A stretch of DNA of 64,000 nt from Aulostomus chinensis (taxonomy: Eukaryota > Chordata > Actinopteri > Syngnathiformes > Aulostomidae). A program made the position numbers and the translations under genes. Shown here piece after piece: positions 1-10,564 of the stretch (position 1 is its first letter; each line of letters starts with the position of its first letter). The DNA lies in NCBI GenBank assembly GCA_037954235.1, contig JBBMOA010000002.1:2749551-2813550 (forward strand), given 5' to 3'. The notes under the pieces are model-generated. The model worked only from the letters and a program-made list of their open reading frames with translations, was not told the DNA's origin and did not search any database.

Positions 1-960
1 CCCATTAACCTTCATGAGTTTAGTACAGTAATTTCCTCCTCTTAACCATCCATCTGTCACATAGACCTCATCACAACTAAGCTGCTTAAAAACTCTTTAC
101 CCCTAATTAGCACCTCTCTCTTGGATATGAACAATGTGTCACAGTTATCTGGTTACATTCCACAGTCCTTTAAAGTAGCAGTAATTAAACCCTTTTTCAA
201 AAACAACAACAACAACAACAACACTGGACCCAGAAGTTTTGGCCAACTACAGACCAATATCAAATCTTCCTTTTCTTTCCACAATTCTGGAGAAGGCCAT
301 TGCTAAAAAGCTCTGTGACTTTCTTCACAGCAACATCTTTTTGGAGGACTTCCAGTCAGGTTTCAGGTTCATCATAGCACAGAAACAGCACTTGTCAAAT
401 TTACCAATGATGTCCTACTGGTATCTGGCATCTGTGCTGGTCTTATTAGATCTTAGTGCAGCTTTTGATACCATTGACCATCATATCCCACTACAGAGAC
501 TGGAAAATGTCATGGGATGAAAAGAACCCCATTAAACTGGTTTAGGTCATATTAAGTAGGCTGATCTCAGTTTGTACTCACTAATGATAATTCCTCTGAA
601 AACACTACAGTCAGCTATGGTGATCCACAAGGGTCTGTGCTTGGACCAGTCCTCTTCACTCTATACCTGCTTACACAAGGTCAAATTATGAGGAAATGAT
701 TATTTTCACTGTTAAGCAGACAATACACAGCTGTACTTATCAATGCATCCACATAAAACAAATTAGCTGACTAAACAGGTTATGTGCCACAGGTAAGGTG
801 GCTGTCATTAACCCCTTACTTAAAAAACCTGCTCTTGACCTAGATGTATTAGCCAACTATAGGCCTATATCCAACCTCCCCAATATCTCCAATCCCTAAA
901 TCTACCGACTCTACTTGTAAAGTATCATGAGATAACTTTTGTTTTGATTTGGCGCTATAT
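1..960 (+). mobile_element. Decayed L2-clade LINE fragment with (TTGAC)n tail
   Basis: Broken reading frames at 121-306 and 239-520 resemble the reverse transcriptase of L2-type LINEs: an ANYRPISNLP block is followed by a FQSGF stretch and by AAFDTIDHH, all normally contiguous in the RT fingers and palm. Frameshifts, a (CAA)n expansion at about 203-222 and internal deletions show the copy is dead. The right end carries ATGAGATAACTTTTG and then repeated TTGAC, the same tail found on the minus strand at 2778. It lies in the last intron of the host gene visible here. Clade assignment is from family knowledge; the breaks are seen directly. Confidence 0.75.
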
Positions 961-984
961 ATATATTGACTTGACTTGACTTGA

Positions 985-1310
985 TGGTCCCAGCCCCATT
1001 AAGAAGGCAAGATATTCCACAAATGAATCCTGACAAGGCAAACCTGTGAAGTGAAAACCATTTCCGGTGACAACATCATGAAGATCATTGAGACAAGGCC
1101 AAGGGTTTGCAGCACAGTCAACAAACAAAAGGGTGGCTACCTTGAGAAATCTGAAATATAAAACATATTTAGAGTTATTGAACATTTTTTTTGTTTACGA
1201 TTCATAGTTTCCATGCCTTCAGTGAGAATCTATTATGTAAATAGAAATGCAAATAAAGAAAACCATTAAATGAGAAAGTGTGTCCAAACTTTTGACTGGT
1301 ATTGTACATG
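985..1310 (+). repeat. Dispersed fish repeat resembling a LINE 3' tail
   Basis: The stretch from the GAAGGCAAGATATTCCAC block to GTCCAAACTTTTGACTGG resembles a repeat I recall as common in fish genomes, probably the 3' end of an RTE-type LINE. A minus-strand ORF across it has no recognisable domain. No terminal repeats or duplication were seen. The family name is a recollection only. Confidence 0.35.
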
Positions 1311-1714
1311 AAATAAACATTATAAACATTATTTGATTCTTCTAGCCGATCTTATTTTTTCAACACCCATCTCTTTATCTATATTTTCTTAAAATAATAA
1401 AATAATAATGGGCATGACAGCTCAAACTATTGCTTCAGGCTCAGCACCAGCCCTTTCATTAATGTCCAGTTTGGGTTTGATCTTTAAAATACAGCTAAGC
1501 AAACATTAAATTATCACATCTCTTTTTTGGCCATGTGTACTGAAAAGACTTATGCAAAGAGTACACCTGTGTATCTTCACTCCTCGCTCTGTCGGTTACA
1601 CTACTTTCTACTCAATCCTCCAACCTCCAGATGCATTTTAGAAAATTTGATCAGATCAGATGAGAGAGGAGCTGAGATGGCTGAAATTAGTGAAATGGGA
1701 AAAAGCCTCTGTAC

Positions 1715-1884
1715 CTTCAAATGTCCACCAAAAGTGTCATAGTCGAAGAATTTGCAGGCCTCATTGCCATAGCAGCTTGGCTCCATCTCACCATGGAGCA
1801 GGATGTTACGAGTCAGGAGGCCAACCTCTGCTCTCATATCCACTCCATCGACCTCTTCACCCATGTGAATGAACTGAGTGTTAC
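1715..1884 (-). CDS. cemip: CEMIP-family exon (VDMRAEVG / FDYDTFGGH block)
   Basis: 170-bp exon with an upstream acceptor (TTTGCAG) and a donor GTACAG. It starts with two bases completing a Gly codon and ends in phase 0 after Lys. It encodes about 56 residues, including MGEEVDGVDMRAEVGLL and FFDYDTFGGHLK, a very conserved block after the WxxW region in CEMIP and CEMIP2, at the start of the parallel beta-helix part. In vertebrates CEMIP is a secretory-pathway protein that binds hyaluronan and is needed for its depolymerisation. This is the most 3' exon in the window; the next must lie left of base 1. No stop or frameshift is seen, so the gene looks intact here. Confidence 0.93.
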
Positions 1885-2104
1885 CTGCAAAGACACACAC
1901 AGACACACACAGAGGAGATGTGACTATCACCATGGGTATATTCCCTTGCTCATAACCAAAACATTTTCTATTTTTTTAACAGTTAATCTTGGAAGGTCCC
2001 TACTTAGCTAACCTGTTGAGAGCATCCATGTCATACCACCTCAAATGTTGAGTTCTGCAGCTACATCTGCATCCCTCTCTTATCTTTTGACTACATATAC
2101 AGAA

Positions 2105-2295
2105 CAGCCCATCCTGGAGCTGGAGCCTATCCCAGCTGACATTGGGCAAGAGGCTGGGTTCACCCTGAACAGGTCGTCAGTCCATCGCAGGGCCATCAGA
2201 AGCAATTAGGAGCTCAGGATCTTGCTCAAGGATACTTTGACATGGTCACCAGGGGAAGTAAGGATCAAATCAGCAATCCTTCGGTTGCTAGACAG
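2105..2295. repeat. Short dispersed fish repeat, two halves
   Basis: The first half (to about 2205, CCTATCCCAGCTGACATTGG and GTCAGTCCATCGCAGGG) matches the better copy at 60640-61000. The second half (CTTGCTCAAGGATACTTTGA) recurs at 7640-7735 and 41525-41650. The recurrence within this window is the evidence; it is a retroposon-like interspersed repeat with no coding capacity. Confidence 0.6.
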
Positions 2296-3405
2296 TTGGA
2301 ACAAAAAATTGGGGCCACTGCATTTATACTGATCAAATTCAGGTTCAGATTTCATCAGTCGTCACAGAAAATGAATATTTTATTCATGTTTTTTTCCCCA
2401 GGTTATGGCCAGTTGTCTTCATACTGCACTGCACTGCAAATCACTTTTGATTGCTTCAATTTGGATATTAGCTTACATTCCAATATGTTTTCACACAGGT
2501 CGGGCAGCTGGTCTAAATCCAGGCCAGCCATTGGTTTTGTTGTGTACAGTTGCCATAGCTCTTCCACAAGCAGTTACAGTTAAGTTTTGATTAGACGAAG
2601 ACATAACTCAAACATAACAACTTGGAGTGTATCTCAGAATCTTTCAGTAAGTCTGTCCCTCACTGTTTTACATGAGGTGAACTCCAAGGTGCACAGCACA
2701 ACACACTATGTTTGAACTCTGAGGTTAACTGACTTTAAGTCTGAGACAATCATATGTCGGAAAAACATCTTGTATTAGTCAAGTCAAGTCAATTTTATTT
2801 ATATCGCGCAAAATCACAACAAAAGTTATCTCATGACACTTAACAAGTAGAGCAGGTCTAGAACCACACTCCTTCAATGAATTTACACCCAACAATTCTC
2901 CATGAGCAAGCACATCCTGCAACAGCGGCGCCAAAAACCTTCCTTTTAACAGGCAGGAACGTCGAGCAGATCCAGGCTCAATGGGGACGGCCCTCTGCTT
3001 CGACCGGTTGGGGGGAAAGAGAGCAGGAGAGCAGGGCAGAGACAAAGACAGATAATGGAGGAAGACATTTATGCAGAAGGAAAGAGAGGGACAGAGATAA
3101 AGAGAGAGAGAAAGGGAAGAGACTGATGGACAGACGGGGACGTGAGCAGGTGGAGCTATGGGTGGTAGCTTGAGCCTCTTCAGGTCTGCAGCGTCCTCCA
3201 GCAGCACCCGGGATCTGGGATGAGGGGAGCCCGAAAGCTCCGGAGAAGAAGACGAGTTAGTCATACGTATGAGTATGATTTATGTATGACACATATAAGA
3301 GGAAAGAGAGGGAAGAGAGGAGTAAAGAGAAGCCCAGTGCACCATGGGAGATCCCCCAGCAGCCTAAGCCTGGAGCAGCATATCTAAGTGCCAGCCTAAG
3401 CACCC

Positions 3406-5104
3406 CTAACTATAAGCCTGATCAAAAAGGAAGGTCTTAAGTCTGCTCTTAAAGGTCAAGTGGGTGTCTGCATCCTGGACCGAAACTGGGAGACGGTTCC
3501 ACAGGAGGGGAGCCTGATAGCTGAAGGCTCTGGCTCCCATTCTACTTTTAGAAACTCTAGGAACCAGCAGTAACCCCGCATCCTGGGAGCGAAGGGTTCT
3601 AGCTGGGTAATAGGGAACTATGAGCTCTGTCAAATATGTAGGTGCCTGATGGTTGAGGACTTTGTATGTTAGAAGAAGAATTTTGAATTCTATTCTAAAT
3701 TTGACAGGGAGCCATGCAGAGAAACCAGTACAGGAGAGACATGGTCTCTTCTACTAGTTCTCGTCAACACGCGGGCAGCAGCATTTTAGACCAGCTGGAG
3801 AGTCTTTAGGGACCTACTGGTACAGCCTGATAGGAGGGAATTGCAGTAATCCAGCCTGGAAGTGACAAAGGCATGGACTAGTTTTTCTGCATCCTTTTGA
3901 GACAGGATGTGTCTGATCTTAGCAATGTTTCATAAATGAAAGAAAGCAGTCCTAGAAATTTGCTTAATGTGGGCATTAAAGGACAGATCCTGATCAAAAA
4001 GAACTCCTAGGTTCCTTACGGTCGTGCTGGGGGCCAAGGTAATGCCTTCCAGGGTACGTATCTCATTAGATAGGGTGTCTCTAAGGTGTGTTGTGCCCAG
4101 GCCAATGTCTTCAGTTTCATCAGAGTTTAATAAAAGGAAATTATGGGTCATCCAAGGTTTATCTCCTTTAGACAGGCCTCCAGTTTAGTCAGCTGATTTA
4201 TTTCATGTGGCTGCTTTGATAAGTACAGCTGTGTGTCGTCAGCATAGCAGTGAAAAATTAATTGAGTGTTTCCTAATAACGTGACCAAGAGGAAGCAGAG
4301 AAAGGGTGAAGAGGATTGGTCCAAGCACAGAGCCTTGTGGAACACCAGAAGTAACTGCTGTGGTTTCTGAGGGTTTATCATTAGTGAGTACAAACTGAGA
4401 TCAACCTAGTAAATAAGACCTGAACCAGTTAAGTGCAGTTCCTTTAATGCCAATGACATGTTCCAGTCTCTGCAGAAGGATACGGTGGTCAATGGTATCA
4501 AAAGCTGCAATACGATCTAATAAGACCAGCACAGAGACCAGTCCCTCATGTGATGCCAGTAGGAGGTCATTGGTAACTTTGACTAGTACTGTTTCTGTGC
4601 TATGATGAATCCTGAACCCTGACTGGAAATCCACTAATAAGCTGTAGCTGTGGAGAAAGTCACAGAGCTGTTTAGCAACTGCTTTCTCCAGAATTTTGGA
4701 GAGAAAAGGAAGATTGATATCGGTCTGTAGTTGGCCAAAACTTCTGGATCCAGGGTTGCTTTTTTGAGAAGGGGTCTAATTACTGCCACTTTAAAGGACT
4801 CTGGGACGTAACCAGATAACAACGACACATTGATCATATCTAAGAGGGAGGTGCTAACGAGGGGTAGAGAATCCTTAAGTAGCTTGGTTTGGATGGGGTC
4901 TAGAAGACAAGTGAATGGTTTAGAGGAGGAAATGATTGAACTCAGCTCATCAAGGCTAACGGTAGAAAAACTGTCGAAGTGTATGTCTGGTTCAACAGCT
5001 GCCTCTAAGGCTTCTGAGTTTATAGGTGCCATGTTGTCAGCTGATGGCAGGAGGAGGTGAATTTTCTCTCTAATAAGGACAATTTTGTCATTAAAGAAGT
5101 CCAT
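3406..5104 (-). pseudogene. L2-type reverse transcriptase, several frameshifts
   Basis: The RT region is spread over at least five overlapping frames. Visible landmarks in order are VAVIRPLLKK and ANYRPIS (4634-5104), FQSGFRIHHSTET and AAFDTIDHR (4401-4634), the active-site block HCYADDTQLYLS (4148-4393), RNLGVLFDQDLSF (3930-4151) and a C-terminal FKSRLKTFLFDQAYS (3406-3633). These are typical of L2-clade ORF2 proteins, which copy their own RNA at nicked target DNA. The palm Asp pair is kept, but each junction between frames is a frameshift or stop, so no functional protein is expected. Confidence 0.82.
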
Positions 5105-5677
5105 GAAGTCTTTGCTGCCCAGGGAAACCGGAATGCTAGGTTCAGTAGAGCTGTGGCTCTCTGTCAGTCTGGCTACAGTACTGAAGAGGAACCTGGGGTT
5201 GTTCTTGTGTTCCTCTATTAGTGTCGAGTAGTAGGCTGCTCTCGCTATACGAAGGGCTTTCTTATAACTCTTAAGGCTGTCTTGCCAGATGATGTGAGAC
5301 TCCTCCAGTTTGGAAGAGTGCCATATTCTCTCTAACTTCTGGGTTTTTTGTTTAAGCTGTCTGGTTTCTTAATTGTACCAAGGTGCTTGTTTCCTTGGAT
5401 TTATAGATTTTTTTCTTAATGGGGAATTGAGTCCAAAGTTGTTCCTAAGGTGCCTGTTGCAAAATGTTCAGTTTGGGAGGAAGAAAGGTTGATAACAGTT
5501 TCCTCTGTAACAATGGGGCATGAATCTAGCTACAGCCTGATCAGACAAACATTTGGAAACCAGTTTTCCTGAGTGGAGTGTAGTCGATTCGTGCAAATTC
5601 AAAAGTGATTAATTGATGGTCTTATAAAAGTGCGTTCTGTGGAAATACAACTAGATGTTCAACTTCAATTCCATATG

Positions 5678-5902
5678 TTAGGACGAGGTTGAGGGTGTGG
5701 TTGTGGCGGTGAGTCGGTTTATGAACACACTGATGGAAACTAAAAGAGAGAGAAATGCAGCACCCAGACTGTCGTCATCAACATCCACATGAATATTGAA
5801 GTCACCTACAATAATGACTTTATCGGATTTGAGAACTAAACTGGATATAAACTCTGAGAATTCAGATAAGAATTCAGAGTAAGGACCAGGAGGGCGGTAC
5901 AC
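5678..5902 (-). pseudogene. L2-type apurinic-like endonuclease fragment
   Basis: Encodes YRPPGPYSEFLSEFSEFISS and VGDFNIHVD, the part of the LINE endonuclease carrying the metal-binding GDFN motif. It lies upstream of the RT pieces on the minus strand, as expected in an L2 ORF2. The catalytic C-terminal region (the SDH motif) is not in this frame and the reading frame is broken downstream. Confidence 0.8.
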
Positions 5903-6060
5903 AATAATAAATAAGAGCGGCTGTATTGTTTTCTAGGCTGGATGAGACAAACTGAGAATCAGGCTTGCAAATGAATTGAAACTTATTTTGGGTTTGGGAT
6001 TTATTACTAAACTTTTGTCAAAAATGGCAGCATCTCACCAGAACTTCAAGCCTCTCTGGA

Positions 6061-7247
6061 CAAATGATGTGTCTATCTTAATAATTTTTTCCAAGTGAAT
6101 GGTGACGAATAGGACAATACACCTGCATTTATTTGTTCACTGTCTTTTGATTATTGCTGCATATTCATCATTGGCTGGATCAAAGGGCAAGCTGTTTAAA
6201 TGGGTTTGACACTGAGTTTCTAACTGATGATATGTTGCAATATTTGTGAGAAAAGAAAAGTTTGCGCCATTGGTCAGTAGTTAAGTATGCCGTTCATTGG
6301 CTGCTGTACGTTGAAAATGAATCAGGGTGAAGATGCCTATACTGTTCACTGCTTTCAAGGCCGTGTATCAGAAACACAGATCACACAAAGCAATTTGGCA
6401 GTAACACTTTGAAACATTTGGTGTAGTTGTGCAGCATTCTGACTGTTCAATAAGGCAGCCAAGTGACAAACAATCTCATTATACGGTTTGTGATGAAAAA
6501 CTGGTCGTGCAATAAAATAAAAGTTAGAAAAAAAATACCAGATGTTCAGATATAATTTTCATGTCTGCAGACATCTTTTTTATCAGAGGTATTGTTTATC
6601 TGCAAAGAACCATATCACCGTAATTCTTTTAGGCAGGAATATTAATCCATAACACTGATGAAATTCCCATTTTTGGGAGCAAACTCATTATCGTCATTAA
6701 ATTCATATTATCAATATGCTGATACTTTTACCATCACTAATGTTGTCAATAAAACAGTATGACTTGTCAGAAATACTTACAAAAAAAAACCTTTCCAACA
6801 AGCTTTCTTGCTCCTGCAAGGTGCTGCAGTTCTCAACAGTCAGGTAAAACATAACCACAAAACCGACTTGTAGCTGTCTACCACAGCAGTGAAGGAGTAG
6901 TTTTGCATGTTACCATTTAAATGAGTAGTTCAATGAATAAGATATAGGGATGCGACAGTATTGTCTGTTTTGAGGTATCCAAAAAACAAAAGTGTGGTGA
7001 TATCATTGTGGATGTATGACAATTTCTAACAATAGGTTAAAATGGGGAAAAAAGGGTTGTTTTTCCTCCAGCAGTGGAGCTGAGGGGAGAGAGGACGGAA
7101 CTGCAGTTATGGCCAAACCTTGCATGCTTATCATTCGTGCCCTCTGCTCTTAGTAGCACAGAGATAATGGTGCTAAACTTTTTTGTGAACCATTCAATTC
7201 AGTGTTTTTTCCTTTGCTCATCAGTAATGATAAAGGTGTTACCTCAC
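6061..7247. other. Intron sequence without recognised feature
   Basis: AT-rich sequence between the LINE and the next exon. I saw no coding blocks, terminal repeats or tandem arrays here on either strand. Confidence 0.5.
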
Positions 7248-7439
7248 CTTGGACTTTGACCTGGTGGGGTGTGCAGGTAGTGCATGGAAGAAGAGTAAAC
7301 TCCTCAGTCTGGTGCATGGAATAGTCAGTACTAGCCACCACCACTCGATCCCCAGGACCCCAGCCCTTTGGTTCTTGGGCAAGTTCTAGGATGGTGCTGG
7401 TGGACAAGAGCTTAATGGAAACTGAAGCCTTTGGATGGA
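7248..7439 (-). CDS. cemip: CEMIP-family exon (WGPGD / ASTDYSM block)
   Basis: 192-bp exon with acceptor CTCTCCAG and donor GTGAGG. It begins with two bases completing an Ile codon and leaves one base (G) for the next exon. It encodes 63 complete codons with WGPGDRVVVASTDYSM, EEFTLLPC and HQVKVQ. The WxPGDxxVxASTDYSM motif is shared by CEMIP, CEMIP2 and related G8-containing proteins and follows directly after the WxxW domain in CEMIP. The only in-frame interruption lies outside the splice sites. Only about 680 bp separates it from the preceding exon. Confidence 0.93.
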
Positions 7440-7639
7440 CTGGAGAGAGAGAGTTAAAGTTAGAGCTTTCAGTAGTTCCCTGCTGATGGATAAACAGAGG
7501 CATTAATGGTGGAGGCAGGTTACCCTAATAGGAAAAATTATACATAGACTGCATTTGTGCCTTTCTAGTCTACTGACCACTTTTTCACACATTTAAATTC
7601 ATACAGTGTTAGCAGATTGACTAACATGATGTTAAATGA

Positions 7640-7740
7640 ATCAGGAGCAATTGGAGCCTGAATAAATTGCTCAAGGATACTTTGACTTGGTCTCAAACCA
7701 GAGATTGAACAAGTAACCCTTTGATTTCTAGATGACCACT
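7640..7740. repeat. Short dispersed repeat copy
   Basis: Contains GAGCAATTGGAGCCTG and TTGCTCAAGGATACTTTGA, matching the repeat half at 2205-2295 and the copy at 41525-41650. It is non-coding. Confidence 0.5.
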
Positions 7741-8117
7741 ACACCACCTGTGTTATGCAATTCCAATACAGTCATTCCTGCTTTAATCACTACATACATG
7801 CACACATATAGACAGCATTTCAAAGCTATCCAGAATCTTGGTGATCATTTCAGTCCGTCATTCTGTTATCTCAGTTATCCGACTGTAACCTCAGGCATTC
7901 TCACTGTAATTTCAGACCCTACATCCTCAGAGCCCTGCAGACTCTCAGAGGCCAAAGAATTAAAAATTGGCACTGCACATCCTCAGGACTCCAACAATAC
8001 ATATGCCATGTTGACAAACCGATAAACTGTTGCTGAATTGATTCTGAGTTTTTCATACATGGAGACAGACAAAGTTTATTGCATTTAAGGTAGATCCTCT
8101 GCACACAAACAACTTAC

Positions 8118-8268
8118 TGAGTTTTCCACACAGAAAACGGACTCTGTAGTTGTTACAGACACCAAGAGGTCCTTGGTCCTTGTTGAGGCAAACAAAACCA
8201 TAGTTCTTGTCATTTTTGTGGATAACATCTCCTGTTTGGTTTGATGGTACACCATCAAGGGTTTCAGC
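8118..8268 (-). CDS. cemip: CEMIP-family exon, second half of WxxW domain
   Basis: 151-bp exon with acceptor CTGTCCAG and a strong donor GTAAGT. It starts in phase 0 and leaves one base (A). It encodes 50 residues, including SNQTGDVIHKN, YGFVCLNKDQG and NNYRVRFLCGK. The NxTGDV...GFVCxNxDQ...CxNYxVRFxC pattern is the C-terminal half of a WxxW (mucin2-type) domain; the N-terminal half is in the exon at 37494-37615. CEMIP has this insertion but CEMIP2, as I recall it, does not, which favours CEMIP. The intron upstream is about 29 kb and holds most of the mobile elements in the window. Confidence 0.92.
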
Positions 8269-8344
8269 CTGGACAGATAGATCACAAGAAAGGAAACGGA
8301 GAAAAAGAGAGGAGTGGTAATATTAATTCCTAATAGAGTGAATT

Positions 8345-8870
8345 TTTGAGTGGTTTCTGAAATTTGTGACAAAGAGGGCCATTATGTTCTTGTAAGGGGT
8401 TCCCTTGAGCAGAAAAAAGTCATACTAGTTGATATGTACATCCCACTGGGTCAGGATAATTCTTTTATCATGGAAATCTTTGGCTTGATTGCTTCTGAGG
8501 CCTCAGGAATTTTTTGTGGAGGAGACTGGAATATCCAGCGACAACCTAAATTTGACTCATCCAATAAATTAAAGATACTTACTCCTAATAGCAAAATAAT
8601 AATAAAAAAAAAGAAGATGATGGAGTTGGGTCGGATTGATGTTTGGAAAGAGCTCCACCCAACATATAGGCAATTCACCTTTTGTTCTGCGAGTCATGGA
8701 GTTCCCTGTAGAATTGGCCTTTTCTTTTCTTTTTTTTACCTATAGCTCAGACAGACACGGATTCAAAGATTGCAGGATAGGGGTCAGAGATATCTTGGAT
8801 CACTCTGCCATTTACTTAAGTCTGAACTTAGATAATGAGAAGGAAAATATGCTCTGGTGACTAAATACAA
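8345..8870 (+). pseudogene. L1-Tx1-type LINE endonuclease fragment
   Basis: Frames 8350-8745 and 8636-8860 together resemble the ORF2 endonuclease of Tx1-like L1 elements: KVILVDMYIPLGQDN, FCGGDWNIQRQP (the GDWN metal-binding motif), IDVWKELHPTYRQFTF, a frameshift in the T-rich run near 8715-8735, then YSSDRHGFKDCRIG and DILDHSAIYLSL (the catalytic D-H pair). It has no RT attached and is truncated at both ends. It begins only about 77 bp upstream of a host acceptor on the opposite strand. It could belong to the same family as the RT at 18242-23838, but the parts do not overlap, so this cannot be tested here. Confidence 0.75.
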
Positions 8871-8877
8871 GTGGCGG

Positions 8878-9350
8878 GATGAATGCCGTCTCTGGTTCCC
8901 TAAAAATTCCCAGCTCTGTTCTCCGCAACGTGATGGTAGAGAGTCCAGCAAGCATAAAGTGCATCCAAGGGGCCAGAGCGGGCGATGTTGAGGCAAATCT
9001 AAAGCTGCTGGCAAAACGTAAGGTTAAATACAGTAAGATTGTAATACATGACGGCGCTAATGACATCCGGCTTCGCCAGTCGGAATTAACTAAAGTTAAC
9101 ATGGCTTCGGTGTGCAACTATGCGAAAACAACGTCGGACTCCGTAGTTTTCTCTGGCCCGCTGCCCAATTTAGTGAGTGACGACATGTTTAGCCGCATGC
9201 GTTCATTCCATCGCTGGATGTCTAGGTGGTGCTGAGATAACAATGTGGAGACAATTGGAGCTCCTTCTGGGGAAAGCCTGGTCTGATTCAGAGAGATTGG
9301 ATCCATCCTACTTTGGATGGTGCATCTCTCTTATCTAGGAACATAGGCTA
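8878..9350 (+). pseudogene. SGNH-esterase-like LINE ORF1 fragment
   Basis: The frame at 8879-9235 has VEANLKLLAKRKVKYSKIVI followed by HDGANDIRLRQSELTK and VVFSGPLPNL. The GxNDIRxxQSE block resembles the G-x-N-D motif of SGNH/GDSL hydrolases, a domain found in ORF1 proteins of several fish LINEs (CR1/L2-type). After the stop at about 9233 the other frames continue with APSGESLV and a line that could supply the C-terminal D-H region, so the domain is probably broken by a frameshift or stop. It abuts the L1-Tx1 endonuclease piece, but an ORF1 after an endonuclease is not a normal LINE order, so two separate fragments are more likely. Confidence 0.6.
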
Positions 9351-9688
9351 ATTTATTAGCAATACTAATCCCTGACAAGCACCCAGAGTTCAGACCACTT
9401 GTAGTAGCACAATGTATGGCCATATATCCAAAATTTATGATTCTCTGTGTTAGGCTGAAGAACACTCAGGGAAAGGTCAGGTTTTGGCAAACACCAAGGA
9501 ATATTACAACATCATCATCTCCCTGTTTGGAGTTGTTATTGAGAAGACATCGATGTCCCGGGAATTACCCCCATGTTTGGATTTGTTATTGAGATGATGT
9601 TAATATCACCAAGAGGAGTGTAAGGTTCCGAGAAGTTCTTTGCATTAAAACAATGTCAGTAGCCAAGACACGCACATGCACACACACG

Positions 9689-9691
<3 letters not shown>

Positions 9692-9722
<31 letters not shown>
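9692..9722. repeat. (CA)n microsatellite
   Basis: Alternating CA for about 31 bp. The six-frame ORFs through it are simple-repeat artefacts. Confidence 0.95.
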
Positions 9723-9825
9723 TCAGTCCCGGACAGTCCAGCTCTCTAGAGTTGGAAAAGCATCTTGGAATGTACTGGTCGGAATGACCCAGACACACAC
9801 TCACACATTTACACGCATATCCAAA

Positions 9826-9901
<76 letters not shown>
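9826..9901. repeat. (CA)n microsatellite, about 76 bp
   Basis: Uninterrupted CA repeats inside the candidate LTR region. ORFs rich in His/Thr or Cys/Val are translations of this repeat. Confidence 0.98.
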
Positions 9902-10082
9902 CTGTAATCAAAATACACGCCTCTTTGACAATAAAGATAGGTTGATGAGATGTGAGGGGGGGACTTTCCTCAACATAGGCAACTTCTGTTTCTCTGTGTT
10001 GTAGAACTTGTGAGACTTTGAGAATAAAACCGTCAGCTGTACTCTATCTCTTTCTCTGGTCTATTCTTACATTTTTGTCACT

Positions 10083-10100
10083 TGGAGACCGGTTGAGATT
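10083..10100 (+). promoter_or_regulatory. Candidate retroviral primer-binding site
   Basis: TGGAGACCGGTTGAGATT begins with the TGG expected opposite a tRNA 3' CCA and is loosely similar to the complement of a tRNA-Thr 3' end. About 120 bp downstream, at 10218/10219, AAAAAG|GTAAGG is a strong splice-donor-like site, as found in retroviral leaders. A competing TGGCGTTGTTGGCATCTT at about 10122 could instead be the site. Neither is tested. Confidence 0.35.
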
Positions 10101-10564
10101 CCGATCGAATCCTCTATATAAATTGGCGTTGTTGGCATCTTCTGAGAGGAAAGCAACGGTCAACAGGTGGCTCGGAGGAGCATTCTTCCTGCGCAGGGTG
10201 ATGAGGGGCACCAAAAAGGTAAGGTTTTAAATTCCTTACACAAATTCGAACAAATTTCCTTTTTATTAATTGTATTTGTAGTCAAACGACCTCACCGAGC
10301 GTAATTTAGAATTACTCCAAAGAGCCACCCAGAGACCCAACCCTCAGACAAAAAGAACCTGAAAGTTTAGACCAAGAGATAGAAGAAGCCAACTTTCTGT
10401 GCACAGAATAGCTGCTGAAATAATACTAATTCGAGGTAAATTTGCATTCCGGGTTACTTATGTTGAATAATCTACATAAATAATTTGTGAATTGGCAACC
10501 ATATTTAAAAGCCCCTGATAAAAAAGGAGCTAGGGTGAGCGGAGATCGGACTGCTCTGCAGTCT

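Larger units (their letters stand above)
2778..6060 (-). mobile_element. L2-clade LINE, nearly full ORF2 but broken
   Basis: A minus-strand non-LTR retrotransposon of about 3.3 kb. Reading from right to left it has an endonuclease piece (5678-5902), RT pieces (4634-5104, 4401-4634, 4148-4393, 3930-4151), a C-terminal piece (3406-3633) and a 3' UTR ending in repeated GTCAA on the plus strand, i.e. (TTGAC)n on the element strand. It sits between two host exons, within a 5.4-kb intron. Related 3' ends occur at 1-960, 31884-32138, 43610-43745 and perhaps 56040-56225. L2-clade placement follows from the endonuclease GDFNIH and RT YADDTQLY motifs; the 5' end is approximate. Confidence 0.85.
9520..10080 (+). 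other. Candidate 5' LTR region of the endogenous retrovirus
   Basis: The stretch just before the proposed primer-binding site carries an AATAAA at about 10023 and ends in a T/C-rich run, as the R-U5 part of an LTR would. Two CA tracts lie inside it. The left end is not identified, and the matching 3' LTR was not found because the 3' part of the provirus is truncated at about 26733. The assignment rests on position and is weak. Confidence 0.35.

Noticed and set aside
955..1185. Minus-strand ORF as a further CEMIP exon
   Set aside because: Sequence does not fit the block expected after FDYDTFGGHLK, and the region looks like a dispersed repeat.
9586..9945. Cys/Val- and His/Thr-rich ORFs
   Set aside because: They are translations of the CA microsatellite.
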